Shown here in pieces: positions 1 to 10,271 of a stretch of 64,000 bases of DNA (its first letter is position 1; the number at the start of each line of letters is the position of its first letter). This DNA comes from Primula veris. Lineage: Eukaryota; Streptophyta; Magnoliopsida; Ericales; Primulaceae. The notes beneath the pieces were generated by a model. That model was not told the DNA's origin. It saw only the letters and a list, made by a program, of their open reading frames with translations, and did not search any database. Both the position numbers and the translations under genes were made by a program. The DNA is taken from assembly GCA_963682055.1 (NCBI GenBank), contig OY821745.1, positions 29,633,342 to 29,697,341 of the forward strand. Direction: 5' to 3'.

Positions 1-1075
1 TTCCCATAAAATTAACAAAATTAGAATCATCCTCTTCATCACTGTTGCTCTCAGAATCACTATCACTGTGAGTGGTTATATAGGCATTTTTATTCTTTTT
101 TAAAGTGTTTGCACACTCAGACTGAATGTGACCAAAACCTCTACATTCTCTGCATTGAATCTCTCTAGGCTTGTAATCTTTGTTATCCTTCTCTTTAGGA
201 TTCCACTTTCCTGAAGAATTGTTGTTAAACCTAGATTCTGACTTAAATTGATTGTCCCTTTTTTGAAAGTTTTTGGATGTTTCAGTATCATCCTGTTTTT
301 TCTTATAAAACTTTTTATAAACCTTTTTAGCAAATAAGGCTAGCTGTTCTTCATCGCTCACTTTCTCACAGACCTTAGATTCAGATTTTTTAGCTTGAAA
401 GACTATTCCTTTTTCTGGCCTCTTCTGCTTGAAGAATTTAAGTTCATGAGTACTCAGATTTCCTATAAGTTCTTCAAGTTTAAGATTATCTAAGTCTGTT
501 GATTTTTCAATAGCAGTAACCTTAATCTCAAACCTTTCTGGAAGTGACCTTAGAGTTTTCTTAACAAGTTTGGCATCACTGTATTTTTCACCTAAGGTTC
601 CAGCTTGATGGGCAATATGACAAATTCTACCATTAAACTGTTCAATGGTTTCATCTTTCTCCATTCTTAAGTTTTCAAATTGAGTGGTTAATTGTTGGAG
701 TTTAAAATCTTTAACTTTAACAGTTCCTTCAAAGGTTATTTGTAAAATATCCCATGCCTCTTTGGCAGTTTCACAATGAGAGATATACTTGAACACACTG
801 AGAGTTACACCAGCAAAGATCAAGTTTATTGCTGTGGAGTTTGCACTTGATTTTCTGTCCTCATCAGCAGACCATCAGTCTTCAGGCACATAAACTAGAT
901 CACCTTCACCATCAGTAATAGTTGAAGCTTCCCAACCATACAGTACTGTTTTCCAAGCATGTTCATTTTGCTGTTTAATGAAAGATCTCATTCTGATTTT
1001 CCAAACTCCATAGTTGACTCCTCCTTCAAGCAATGGTGGTTAGTTGAATGCGTTTCCTTCCCTCATTAAGTCCAT
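1..1075 (-). pseudogene. Copia retrotransposon gag, 3' end outside window, two stop codons
   Basis: Reading the minus strand from an ATG at 1075, one frame continues to the window edge and encodes a Copia-type Gag: an N-terminal segment ending in a GGxNYGVWKIRM-like motif, a UBN2-like helical middle, and a CCHC zinc knuckle (CRECRGFGHIQSEC) at about 154-113, followed by an Asp/Ser/Glu-rich stretch. The zinc knuckle binds the element's RNA in the family. The frame is unbroken from the ATG to the knuckle, but two codons are stops: TAA at 1042-1040, where this family usually has an N-x-P-P-L-L start motif, and TGA at 877-875, directly before a Trp codon. Both look like single-base changes, so this copy cannot make full-length Gag. 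Protease, integrase and reverse transcriptase would lie to the left of the window. Confidence 0.85.
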
Positions 1076-1120
1076 TTTTACCAGAACACAGGATCCAATC
1101 TAAGTAAGATCTAGTGTGAA

Positions 1121-1132
1121 GCTCTGATACCA
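1121..1132 (-). other. Primer-binding site of the Copia element
   Basis: On the minus strand this reads TGGTATCAGAGC, the complement of the 3' end of plant initiator methionine tRNA, the usual primer of plant Copia elements. It lies two bases inside the LTR end at 1135 and 46 bases before the gag ATG, which fixes the element's orientation as minus. Confidence 0.9.
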
Positions 1133-1134
1133 AT

Positions 1135-2351
1135 TGAAATTCCTATCCGCTGTTCTAGTTGCAGTTTTGTAGTTTAGGTTCCAAGTGATGTTGCAACCAC
1201 AGTTGGAACCAAGTGTATTAATGGACAGAACTGAGTAAGGTTAAATGTACTTGAAATAAATCACACGCACATTTAACAACGGAGTTCACCTAACTGGGCT
1301 ACGTCTCCGGGGCACTCACCCAGTTTATGATATTATAAAAGCTTACAGTATAGGATTCAAGTCTTATTGAAAAACACTCAGACTCTCTCTAGGTTTTTCT
1401 GCCTATCTCTATATTGCTCCTACCTTATAACTATCAATTATAAATCAATGGCATCCCACCATTGTTTTCTTTTAAAGCTCACTGTGTATTCTCTCAAGAA
1501 TGAGTTCTTTATAATTTAGAACACACAAACTTTTACAAGCTAAGTTATCAACTATATAAGCAAGCAAAAACAATCTTTTATCTTCTATGTCTTTTGTGAT
1601 TGCTTTTGACTTTATTGATTGGCTTCAATCTTTCCAAGCATTACGTGATTCTTCAGCGTGGATTGACTCCAATCATCATTGGTTGATACCTGTTTAATAA
1701 CAAGCTTGATTGTAGGAGTTAGTCTTTTCCTATAACAAGGAAACATGTAAAAAGACAATATCTTTTAAGGATAATATCATTAAATATACATATGAAACAT
1801 TAACTCCATATTTCATTCAATTTTAAACATATCATACTGAATTGATAAGGAACAAAGATTGAAACAAGTGATAAAGATTTGCATAAGAATAGAGATATAG
1901 ATTTATCTATGTAAAGGAAACATAACTAATCTCTTTATATCTTTTAGAAAATCTTTCCTTACCACTTTGATATTCTCAATAAACACATACTAAACCTTTA
2001 GGATCATATGAGAATATATCCTGCATACTTTACAACAAATAATTATTATTAAAGAATAGTTATACAGATTTACAGAACAAGACAGAGTCCTGCAGAACAG
2101 CAGGTTGGAACTGAGGTTGCAACTGAGATTGCAACATTACTTGAAACCTCCAATACTGTCTTAAGCAGGTTGTAACTGAGGTTGCAACATTGCTTGAAAC
2201 CTAACACTACTGTCTTAGTAGGTTGTAACTGAGGTTGCAACATTGCTTGAAATCTATCAACACTGTCTTAGTACTTAACAAACAGTTATGATTATTTAGT
2301 GAAAACCAATAGACAACAATTAATATTTAGACCAGAAATCTGTTCCTAACA
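1135..2351 (-). mobile_element. 5' LTR of the Copia element
   Basis: The segment begins (plus strand) with TGAAATTCC next to the primer-binding site and ends with CCTAACA at 2351; read on the minus strand it runs from TGTTAGGAA to TTTCA, the TG...CA form expected of an LTR. At about 1.2 kb it is long for a Copia LTR. The outer boundary is inferred from the terminal motif, because the 3' LTR is outside the window and no target duplication can be checked. The U3 side (2101-2270) holds tandem repeats listed separately. Confidence 0.7.
2101..2270 (-). repeat. Three tandem repeats in LTR U3
   Basis: Three units share the core AGGTTG(G/T)AACTGAGGTTGCAAC followed by a CTTGAAA(C/T)CT block and a CTGTCTTA block. 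Units 2 and 3 are 53 bases apart. Unit 1 is 12 bases longer because of a small internal duplication. They lie about 80-250 bases inside the U3 end, where transcriptional enhancer repeats are found in some plant Copia elements; that role is inferred here. Confidence 0.8.
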
Positions 2352-4235
2352 CTCGTTCATGACCGGATAGCCAGTTGCTGATTAATAATCCTACAACGAA
2401 ATGAGCCCTGGTTGTTAGAAGGTAAAAAAAAAAAAGGTGTTTAATAACAATGTAGTATTAGATTTTACCATTATGATAGCCAACCTTCAATTTTTACCAA
2501 TTTAGATCTACTCCTCGCAACTTTCGTCCATCTAGATGACTCATGTTAAACAAAATGATAGAATTATAAACACATTCTTTCCTATCGAGTGCAGTCTCGT
2601 TAACATCTATAAAAAATAGATCAACAAATATGAGTTATCGGGATTGCGATTTCACTGATATATTGTTGTTCACACCTTTAATTGTAGAAAATTTGTTGTG
2701 TTGGGTGAAGAAACGAGTATGAGGATGAAAGTAGATGGTTTTAAGACCGTCTAAGCTTTTTAAGGATAGCGAAACAGTCAATATATGTGGTTTGATATAG
2801 TGTCAAGTCATCAGACACGTTCTATTAGGGTTTAATTTTATTTTACATACAACCGAAATCATTTAAAGTGGAAATTACCATTAAGGGCCCGGATTCTATT
2901 TAATTTAAAATTAGTTTTTAATCTAAAATAATTGTAAATGTGTAATGATCTCGATACCCTTTTAAAATTGAAAGATAACAAAAACGTTCCAACTCTATTT
3001 TAAATTCTATTTTCTACAAAACAATACTCTTGATTTTATAAAATTAAAAGATAACAAAAACGTCCAAACTGTATTATAACTTATTCGATTGTAGTGTTAG
3101 TTGTTAAAATTTTAAACATTGGTTATCTGGTTATTTTGTATTTGATAAATTTTTAAAATACAATTAACATTCGAAGGTCATATTCGATATTTTAGTAATG
3201 ATTGTGAATTTACAAACCTATGCAATTTAAGTTAATCTAGTGGCTGAGTTTAAACTCATCAAAATAAGTTGATTCTATAGTTGACTATTTTTGTGTCAAC
3301 CGTATAAAGTGAATGCTACGTTGAAATTGTTAGAATGGTATACTAAAATACATAATTTATTATTGATTTTTAATATTTATTTATTAACAATGAATAATTT
3401 ATTTGAGAATATATTTGAGCAATGTTGTACATATTATTTATCTGTACATGTGTCTTTATTCTGTATAGTAATTGATTTGTTGTGTAGATTACGGCTTACA
3501 CACGAAATATTAAATCATTGGTTATTACAGAATATATATTTTATCGTTCAGAGCTTTAAATGGAGTGGACAACCATCAATATAGTTGTAACACATAGTTT
3601 TAATAGGTCTGTTTTGACTACAGGGAACGGTTGAGTTCCGACTCTTTGTGCTAATATATTTAGAGTATATTGAACATGACAAATTTGTATTATTTTTTGT
3701 TACTGACCAGAATAAAATAATTATACCTAAGAAATTATTATGATTACTTATACTCTTAATCCCTAGATTATTTTCGATACACATATTTATAATATATACT
3801 GCTTTGATTTGCAATGAGTGAGATTTGTTGTGGTCAACAAACTCGTACGTTTGGCAGTAATATTATTTATATGGTGTGTGTTTATAATCGAAGGAATTCA
3901 CGTCCCTTAATAAGGATTGATGATATCCCCTCGAGAAGCTTATAAGTTTTGTTTGTGTCAAATCTTGCAAGTGGATTTTATATCCGACACAACAAATAAG
4001 TTAAGTGTAAAGGTCGAAAAAATAATATGCCGAGTAAAATAATTATAGTAATTTATTTACTCGGTAGATATATGTAATCTTAACATGAGTAGATATTTAA
4101 TTATTTAATAATGTGCTCTCAAATATTATTTTGAGAAGAATTAAGAGTGCAATTATATTCTCTAATGAAAATGAATATAATTTACTGATAGATTATCTTA
4201 TGATTATAAAAGTATTAATTAGATGATATTATATT
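2352..4235. other. AT-rich spacer without recognisable genes
   Basis: About 1.9 kb between two Copia copies. Only short chance ORFs occur (for example 3291-3584 plus and 3548-3814 minus), with low-complexity composition and no family motif. I see no transposon termini here. Confidence 0.6.
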
Positions 4236-4451
4236 TGTTGTGATTCTTATTAACTCAGTATATATATTATATAGGAGACATAGAGAGAACATAGAGAGAT
4301 GGAACAATAGCTCTTTATTAATAAGAATGTATGAATACAAGGGGACTCTAACCTTTTTTATATATAGAAGAGTTTAGGGTTATATAAGATAGAAAGCTCA
4401 ATTTAGGCCCACTATGAGTAAGACTCAATAGTCCAATAATATCCTACAACA
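4236..4451 (-). repeat. LTR of Copia derivative copy 1
   Basis: 216 bases from TGTTGTGATT to TCCTACAACA, closely similar in layout to the 209- and 223-base LTRs at 51344 and 53318. It holds the same TCTTTATTAAT and GAATGTAT blocks and the AGTCCAATAAT block before the terminal ACAACA. It is more diverged than those two are from each other. No partner LTR was found to the right. Confidence 0.85.
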
Positions 4452-4461
4452 CTCCCCCTTT
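4452..4461 (-). other. Polypurine tract, copy 1
   Basis: On the minus strand this reads AAAGGGGGAG immediately before the LTR start TGTTGT, the position and composition of a plus-strand primer for reverse transcription. Confidence 0.85.
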
Positions 4462-4633
4462 GGACATTTTGAATTCTTCGTATTCATGCAGTCGATCTGA
4501 GTCGAGTTCATTCGCAGTGCTAAACACATAAAAAAAAAAAGCTTAAGGCCGGAAAACCCAATGTGGGACAAAACCGGTATCTAGGAGAAACTGTGTAGCC
4601 GAATAATATAGGCCAAATTCCATGTAATTAACT

Positions 4634-4955
4634 AACCACAAAACAGTATGTCTCATCAAAAACTTGTCAGAGCAAACCCAATGGGAAAATCTCTGATCGA
4701 AGGAAAAAGAGTGCAACAGTGGTAGTAGCAGGAGATAAACCACAAAACAGGTGCCTCATCAAAACCTTGCTAGAGTAAACCCAGTGGGAAAAACCTCTAG
4801 TCGAAGGACAAAAGAGTACACAGTGGTAAGAAGTATACAACATGATACTCCCCCTAATTTCGGCAATCTTAAGTGAGGTATGATGGGAACGTGTCTCGCT
4901 AAAAACCTTGCCAAGGAAAACTCAGTGGGAAAAAACATTGGTCTAAGGACAAAAA
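4634..4955 (-). repeat. About 104-base imperfect repeats in the 3' non-coding domain
   Basis: A block beginning AACCACAAAACAG and containing CTCATCAAAACCTTG, AACCCAGTGGGAAAA and a GTCGAAGGA motif starts at 4634 and again at 4738. A third, weaker copy lies near 4886-4955. The same arrangement is in copy 2 (about 51729-52050). It lies between decayed RNase H and the 3' LTR. Confidence 0.75.
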
Positions 4956-4963
4956 TAATACAC

Positions 4964-5205
4964 GAGCATGCGACTGGATGCTCCCCCTCACTTGCACACG
5001 ACAGGGTGCAAGGATTTCGACTAAGTAGTAATTAGTGCAATAAGCATTCACCTAGATGCTCCCCATCACTTGCACACGACGGGGTGCAAGGATTTCATAT
5101 TTCAAGAAAGAGTGCGAGCATTCGACTGGATGCTTCATTTACTTGCACACGACTGGATGCAAGAAAATTTAATGTGGAATAGAACGAGCATTCAACTGGA
5201 TGCTC
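4964..5205. repeat. Alternating array of seven short hairpins, copy 1
   Basis: Two hairpin types alternate. Type H has stem GAGCAT/ATGCTC around an 8-base loop, at 4964-4983, 5043-5060 (shortened stem), 5116-5135 (last stem pair lost) and 5186-5205. Type L has stem CTTGCA/TGCAAG around a 10-base loop, at 4991-5012, 5069-5090 and 5142-5163. The loops share variants of CGACTGG or CGACAGG. The order is H-L-H-L-H-L-H. Confidence 0.85.
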
Positions 5206-6763
5206 TTAAATTTCATATGTGAAGATTAATTTTGACGATAAATGCTAAATAGCATAATGTAGTCATGTCTCTCTTGATCGATAACAACAAGTTGTCTTCT
5301 ATGATAAGTGTTTTATCTGAATCGTGAGACAGAGCATATGTAATTTAAATATGGCTAATACTAGCTCGAAGCCATATACACTCTCTAGTCGTCTCATAGA
5401 GCATGAATAGATCAGAGTGATTCGCTTGGAGTCATTCCAAGACCTCTAAGATATCGCCTTATTCCTAATGGTAAAGACAGACCACGTTAGGAATATCCCT
5501 TATGTGGATCTGATAAGTAACCGGCATCGGTATAACTGAAAAAGGGTTACGTTAATTCGAGTACCGAAGGGGGCAGATACACTCGATGACGCAAAATGGG
5601 ATAAATTAGCCCACTTTCAAAGTTACCATAAGGTAAGGGAATGTGTCTTTAGTGCCATTTCGATGGCAGCGTGTTAGCGCGATGCTGTGTCGAGCTATAC
5701 CATTCACAGCATACGAGATGTTCGTCCTAGCAAATTAGACCAAGTACAATGATGTGCTTATTGTACTTAGATATGAACATAATGGTTCAATATCTCTTCA
5801 TCGTCACATCAGGGACGGACTGGGTCTATATCAATGTCTAGTGATCGAACGATCATGAGAGAATTTGATGACTTAGCGTCATGGTGACTAAAACGTCATA
5901 TCACCTTCTGGGTGTAGTCTAAATCATGGACTTAAATTCAATCTTTACGGGACTCGATCATCAGGCCGAGTCACCACCGTTTCTTCCCAAGATCCTTTAT
6001 CTCGAAGGCAAATCCAAAAATGGATTGCATAATAAAACACGCAAGGGCATAATACTTGTTCAAGTATCCCAAGCTGATCAAGTACCCACTTAGGCGGGTA
6101 TACCACATCCGATCGGATTATATAATCCATATAGTGAATGTCTCATTTAATTGAGATCGTGTTCAGTGGTTAGGAACTACTTGATTCAAGCATTATGAAG
6201 TCACACAGAGACCTTCATCTATATCTCTTTGTCTAAATCCCCATAGAGATAAAACCGTGACCACATTCATGGCTGCATACTCAGTTTTTCGGAAACTATT
6301 AAACTGGTAAAGTAGGGGACTGTTATAATGTCCATTACGAAGAAATCAACCATCTCGTAATCAATTCCAAGGTGTGAGAGAAGTCTTGCGCTACTAGGCG
6401 AGCATTATACAATCTCATTATTCTCATCACTCTTCCTTACGAATAACCAAATAAACGAACTCGTTTAACATTGGTGGTATTGGAGCTACAGGTCCGAACA
6501 CACTTTCGCTAAAGAGTCTACTTGAATTGCAAGAGTAAATAAATTATAATCTAATTAGGTTTAGAGATCTAAATTAAGTAAAAGTCTTATTCTTCTTGTG
6601 CGTTTGTAGCCTATACATATACTCCTATGCTATGGAAAATAAAATATAAGTCTCATAAAATATATATTTCTAGAGTTTCTAACAGTTTGAGAGCCCGTCA
6701 AGAGTAAGCAATATTATATGAATACGGTAGAAGATCAAGTGTGATATAAATCTGCCCGTAAGA

Positions 6764-6852
6764 TATTTCTGTATTGTTTTTATATAATCCATATGCAATA
6801 TAATCAGGATCCAAGGCCACTTTTCCGCTGTAAAATAAAAAGTGCTTCCAAC
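6764..6852. repeat. 89-base direct repeat, left copy
   Basis: This matches 8888-8976 in the same orientation with about 7 mismatches in 89 positions and no gaps. Both include TATATAATCCATAT and AATCAGGATCCAA. The right edge reads TTGGAAGC on the minus strand, like some LTR starts, but no complete LTR structure was found. Confidence 0.85.
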
Positions 6853-7472
6853 AATTGGTAACAAAGCCATGATTATACTGTTTATGATTATTTTAATGTG
6901 ATTTATTAGATATTTAATTATTATTATTGATTAAATTATCAATTGGAGTATCACGTAGGTTTACATATGTGATGCAAATATCCATGTTAGTTTAATTAAG
7001 GTTTTTATACTGTTGGCTATAGCATCTGTGGCTATGTGATATTATTTGTTATTAATTAAATTGTTTGTATGAAACAATTTGTTTGTGTGTGTGTTGCATA
7101 AGTTTTAATAATACCTTGATAATTAAAAGTGCATGTTTGTATAATGTCACTGCACATGTCTATTTGAATACGCAGGGGTGGTTATTATTTTAATTAAGAA
7201 GAATTACTCGGAAACAGTCAGGCTATATGACCGGTTCATAACCCGTTGACATAAAAAAATGTCAAATGCATAAAAAAAAATTGATTAATATTTAAGTTTA
7301 TGGTAGGCCTCCACAGGTTTCTATATTTTATTTGGGTTTTTGGTGTGTTGTACAATTTGTTTTTAATTTATCAAATTCTAATTTGTTATAATTTGTTGAA
7401 AATAGAAAAAATAAATTAGTTATTGAAAAACATTATCTAACCATGCATTTTTTAATATAACGGTGGTTAATG

Positions 7473-7528
7473 TGACTGTTACATAAACAGTCAAATAAGA
7501 TGACTGTTCCATAAACAGTCAAATAAGA
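7473..7528. repeat. 28-base tandem duplication
   Basis: Two adjacent units differ at one base and each contains GACTGTT...AACAGTC, a small inverted repeat. No gene is nearby. Confidence 0.85.
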
Positions 7529-8072
7529 TGATTGTTTCAAAGAGACACTCCATATCTAATGCATGTTTAATTGAGTTACTACATGAATTCTTGTTGTATA
7601 TATGCACGTGGATGATAATATTAATATATACATATGGTCGTGTAGGTCGTGTAAGTCGTGTAAGTGTACATGGGTCGTAAGTTTGTATTATAGTTGGGTT
7701 AGAACTGGGTTCGTTAGGACTGTAACGTGCGGAATCTGTATGGTTGGCTACTGCTACTGGCTCTCCGGAGATAAAGACTCCAGGTGCACGGCGATTGGGG
7801 TAATGGCGGCGGCTGGTTATGGGGTTGTGAAACCCTAGCTGGTGTTTAATTGAAAACGTACTTGTTTTGTAGTTTATTAAGCTTTGTTAATTCCAAGTTT
7901 ACTGGTTTATTAAAGCAGGTCCATGAATTTTTCAAATAGTGCCATTCGGTTCCCATTCCTTGAACAGAACTGTTACAACCCGAAATACTTTCAGAAATTA
8001 CAAATTGGCCTACAAGTTACAAATTTTGATAGATATAATATACTCGTTTATATATAATCTGAAAATCTACAC

Positions 8073-8390
8073 GTAATTAATTATTAATTATTTAGATTTA
8101 ATTCATTCTTGTAATTGATTAATAATATTTAAGGTGTAATTAATTATTAACTATTTAGATTTAATTAATTCTTGTAATTGATTTATAATAGTTAAGGTGT
8201 AATTAATTATTAACTATTTAGATTTAATTAATTCTTGTAATTGATTTATAATAGTTAAGGTGTAATTAATTATTAACTATTTAGATTTAATTAATTCTTG
8301 TAATTGATTTATAATAGTTAAGGTGGAATTAACTATTAACTATTTAGATTTAATTAATTCTTATTATTGATTAATAATAGTTATAGTTTA
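8073..8390. repeat. 63-base tandem repeat, five units
   Basis: Units start at 8073, 8136, 8199, 8262 and 8325, exactly 63 bases apart. Each carries GTAATTAATTATTAACTATT and then TAATTCTTGTAATTGATT. Units 2-4 are nearly identical; the first and last are more diverged. A degenerate tail runs to about 8540. Confidence 0.9.
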
Positions 8391-8887
8391 ATTAATTAGA
8401 CACTATTAAGATTAAATTGATAAATTTAGTTTATTGATTTATAATAGTTGGAATTTGATTGACTGGATTAATTAATATTGTTTAGATTTAATTAGTTTAT
8501 TTGATAATTAATTAATAACAATTAGATTTAATTAATAGTTCATTGAATTGACTCAAATAAATTATATGTGATGTATTTAATTATCACGTGTTGGATATAG
8601 TGCCTTCCTCGATGATATTAATTACGGATCACTAAGTATAATTTGTATCTCTAAAATTAATAAATAACTAAGTGGGAGAGTGAATTTGTTTGTATAAATC
8701 TCACGGTCTCCATCACTACTTTATAGATGAAGTAATTATTTTACGCGTTGGTTATAATGCCTTCCTCCTCATCGGATGGAATAATTACGGAATCATCAAG
8801 TATAAAGTAAAAATATTTTGTTAGTATCTAATCATCTTTTCATCTGAGAGATTATATACTGGAACAATTGATTTATAATGGGCAATG

Positions 8888-8976
8888 TATTTCTGTATTG
8901 TTTTTATATAATCCATATACACTATAATCAGGATCCAATGCCAGTTTTCCGCTACAAAATAAAAAGTGTTTCCAAC
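8888..8976. repeat. 89-base direct repeat, right copy
   Basis: Partner of 6764-6852, with a start-to-start distance of 2124 bases. The pair could be relics of two insertions of one element or of the ends of one decayed element. Confidence 0.85.
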
Positions 8977-10171
8977 CGAAATATCCGGGTAAAAGGTACT
9001 TCACACTCCATATTAAAAAAATGATCTTTTTTACCGTTAACTAAATTTTTATTTATCGATTTTAATATTTTATCATCCGATGTTACGAAAAAGCCATTTT
9101 TATTTCCTTATGCTTGGAGAGGGGAATAATCAACGTACATTTAAATCCACAACACATTTCAAATCTCAATATATTTTAAAATAATGATTAATATTGAGCA
9201 ATTAAATTAACTCAAATAAGCTCACAGCATCTACTAACTTGTTATTATCTCACAAAACATACCGAGGTTGAAGAACAAATTTATATAAACCCTCTTTTAT
9301 AGTCTTTGTCTGGTCAAATTTTTTATGAATCCTTATTTTTTGTAAGTGGGTTTTCTTTAAAAACGAATACAAAATTCCATATTTTTCATCGTGTATACAA
9401 ACTCCATAAAATCATATAGTTTGGATATTTTGAAAATGAATATTTAAGATTTGGTGTAGATGTAGATGGGGATTTAAATGTTGGTATCCAAATTGGCTAA
9501 AATACTAAAAGTTAATAGTAAAAAAAAATGTTAAAGATACGGTAAATAAATACCCAAGTGAGTGACAGGTGGCTTATGCGTTTGTAAATGGGAGACTTAC
9601 AAATAGATACATATCAATCAATTTAATTATAAAAAACTCGCACATGTGTATTTTTTTTACAATTAGATACATATGTCATAAAAAATAACAAAATATACAA
9701 AAAAAAATCAATAAATAAATAAAAAATTCGAAAATTTTGAAAAAAATATTTAAAAAAATCAAAAAAATTGTACATAGTATGAAATAAAATTAAACATAAT
9801 TGGACATAATTAGATATGATTAAACAATATTAGACATACATGATTTGACAGGATCAGACATGATCAAACAGAATTAGACATACATGATTATAGAAGATCA
9901 CACATATTTTTTGTATAAAAAAATGTATTTTTTAAAATTTTGGTTTTTTTAATTTTGGTTTTTAATTTTTAAATTTTTTTTAATAACATATGTACTTATT
10001 TGTAAATAAATTCATAAAAAATATATACATATTTTTTAAATAGTTATCAAGTTCAAAACAACAAATAATTTTATAAATATATAATAAATTGTCATTTTTA
10101 CTAGTTTCAATAAAGAAAAAAAATATGATTTTACCATTTTAGTTGAAATTGTACTCACTCTATCACTCTCA

Positions 10172-10260
10172 TTGTATCTATCTATCTATCTATCTATCAA
10201 TCCTCGTCTCCTCCGCCCAAACACTAATCCAACTCTCTCTCTCTCTCTCTCTCTATATCT
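10172..10260 (+). repeat. (TATC)n and (CT)n microsatellites in the presumed 5' UTR
   Basis: About six TATC units end near 10199 and about thirteen CT units end near 10254, stopping less than 20 bases before the peroxiredoxin ATG at 10272. CT-rich leaders are common in plant genes. Confidence 0.8.
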
Positions 10261-10271
10261 ACACAACAACA

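Larger units (their letters stand above)
4236..6500 (-). mobile_element. Defective Copia derivative, copy 1 (3' LTR plus decayed pol)
   Basis: Minus-strand element. The 3' LTR is 4236-4451 (TGTTGTG...TACAACA), preceded on the minus strand by the polypurine tract. Moving inward there is a repeat-rich non-coding domain (4460-5210), then decayed pol. Recognisable Copia pieces are a YTDAGYLSDPHK RNase H-region motif (5534-5500), an REC-WLR motif (about 5390), FEIKDLGK near 6010, MWYTRLSGYL from 6108, SLYGL near 6135, YLYGDLDKEI near 6230 and GIDYE near 6400. Frames shift between these pieces and stops are frequent. The segment that should hold the catalytic YVDD box, between FGFA and FEIKDLGK, is absent. 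No gag, protease, integrase or 5' LTR was found; the right boundary near 6500 is approximate. Confidence 0.8.
6550..10140. other. AT-rich spacer upstream of the peroxiredoxin gene
   Basis: No gene is recognised. Besides the repeats listed separately, 9785-9905 holds a loose repetition of a (T/A)AGACATGATTAAACA-like motif. The 78-codon ORF at 7602-7838 matches no family I know and includes a short GTCGTGTA-type tandem repeat. Confidence 0.5.

Noticed and set aside
5945..6130. 61-codon minus ORF as a gene
   Set aside because: It is an out-of-frame reading of decayed Copia reverse transcriptase.
7602..7838. 78-codon ORF with repeated CRSCKSCK-like text
   Set aside because: The Cys pattern comes from a short GTCGTGTA tandem repeat. 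There is no promoter, homologue or splice context.
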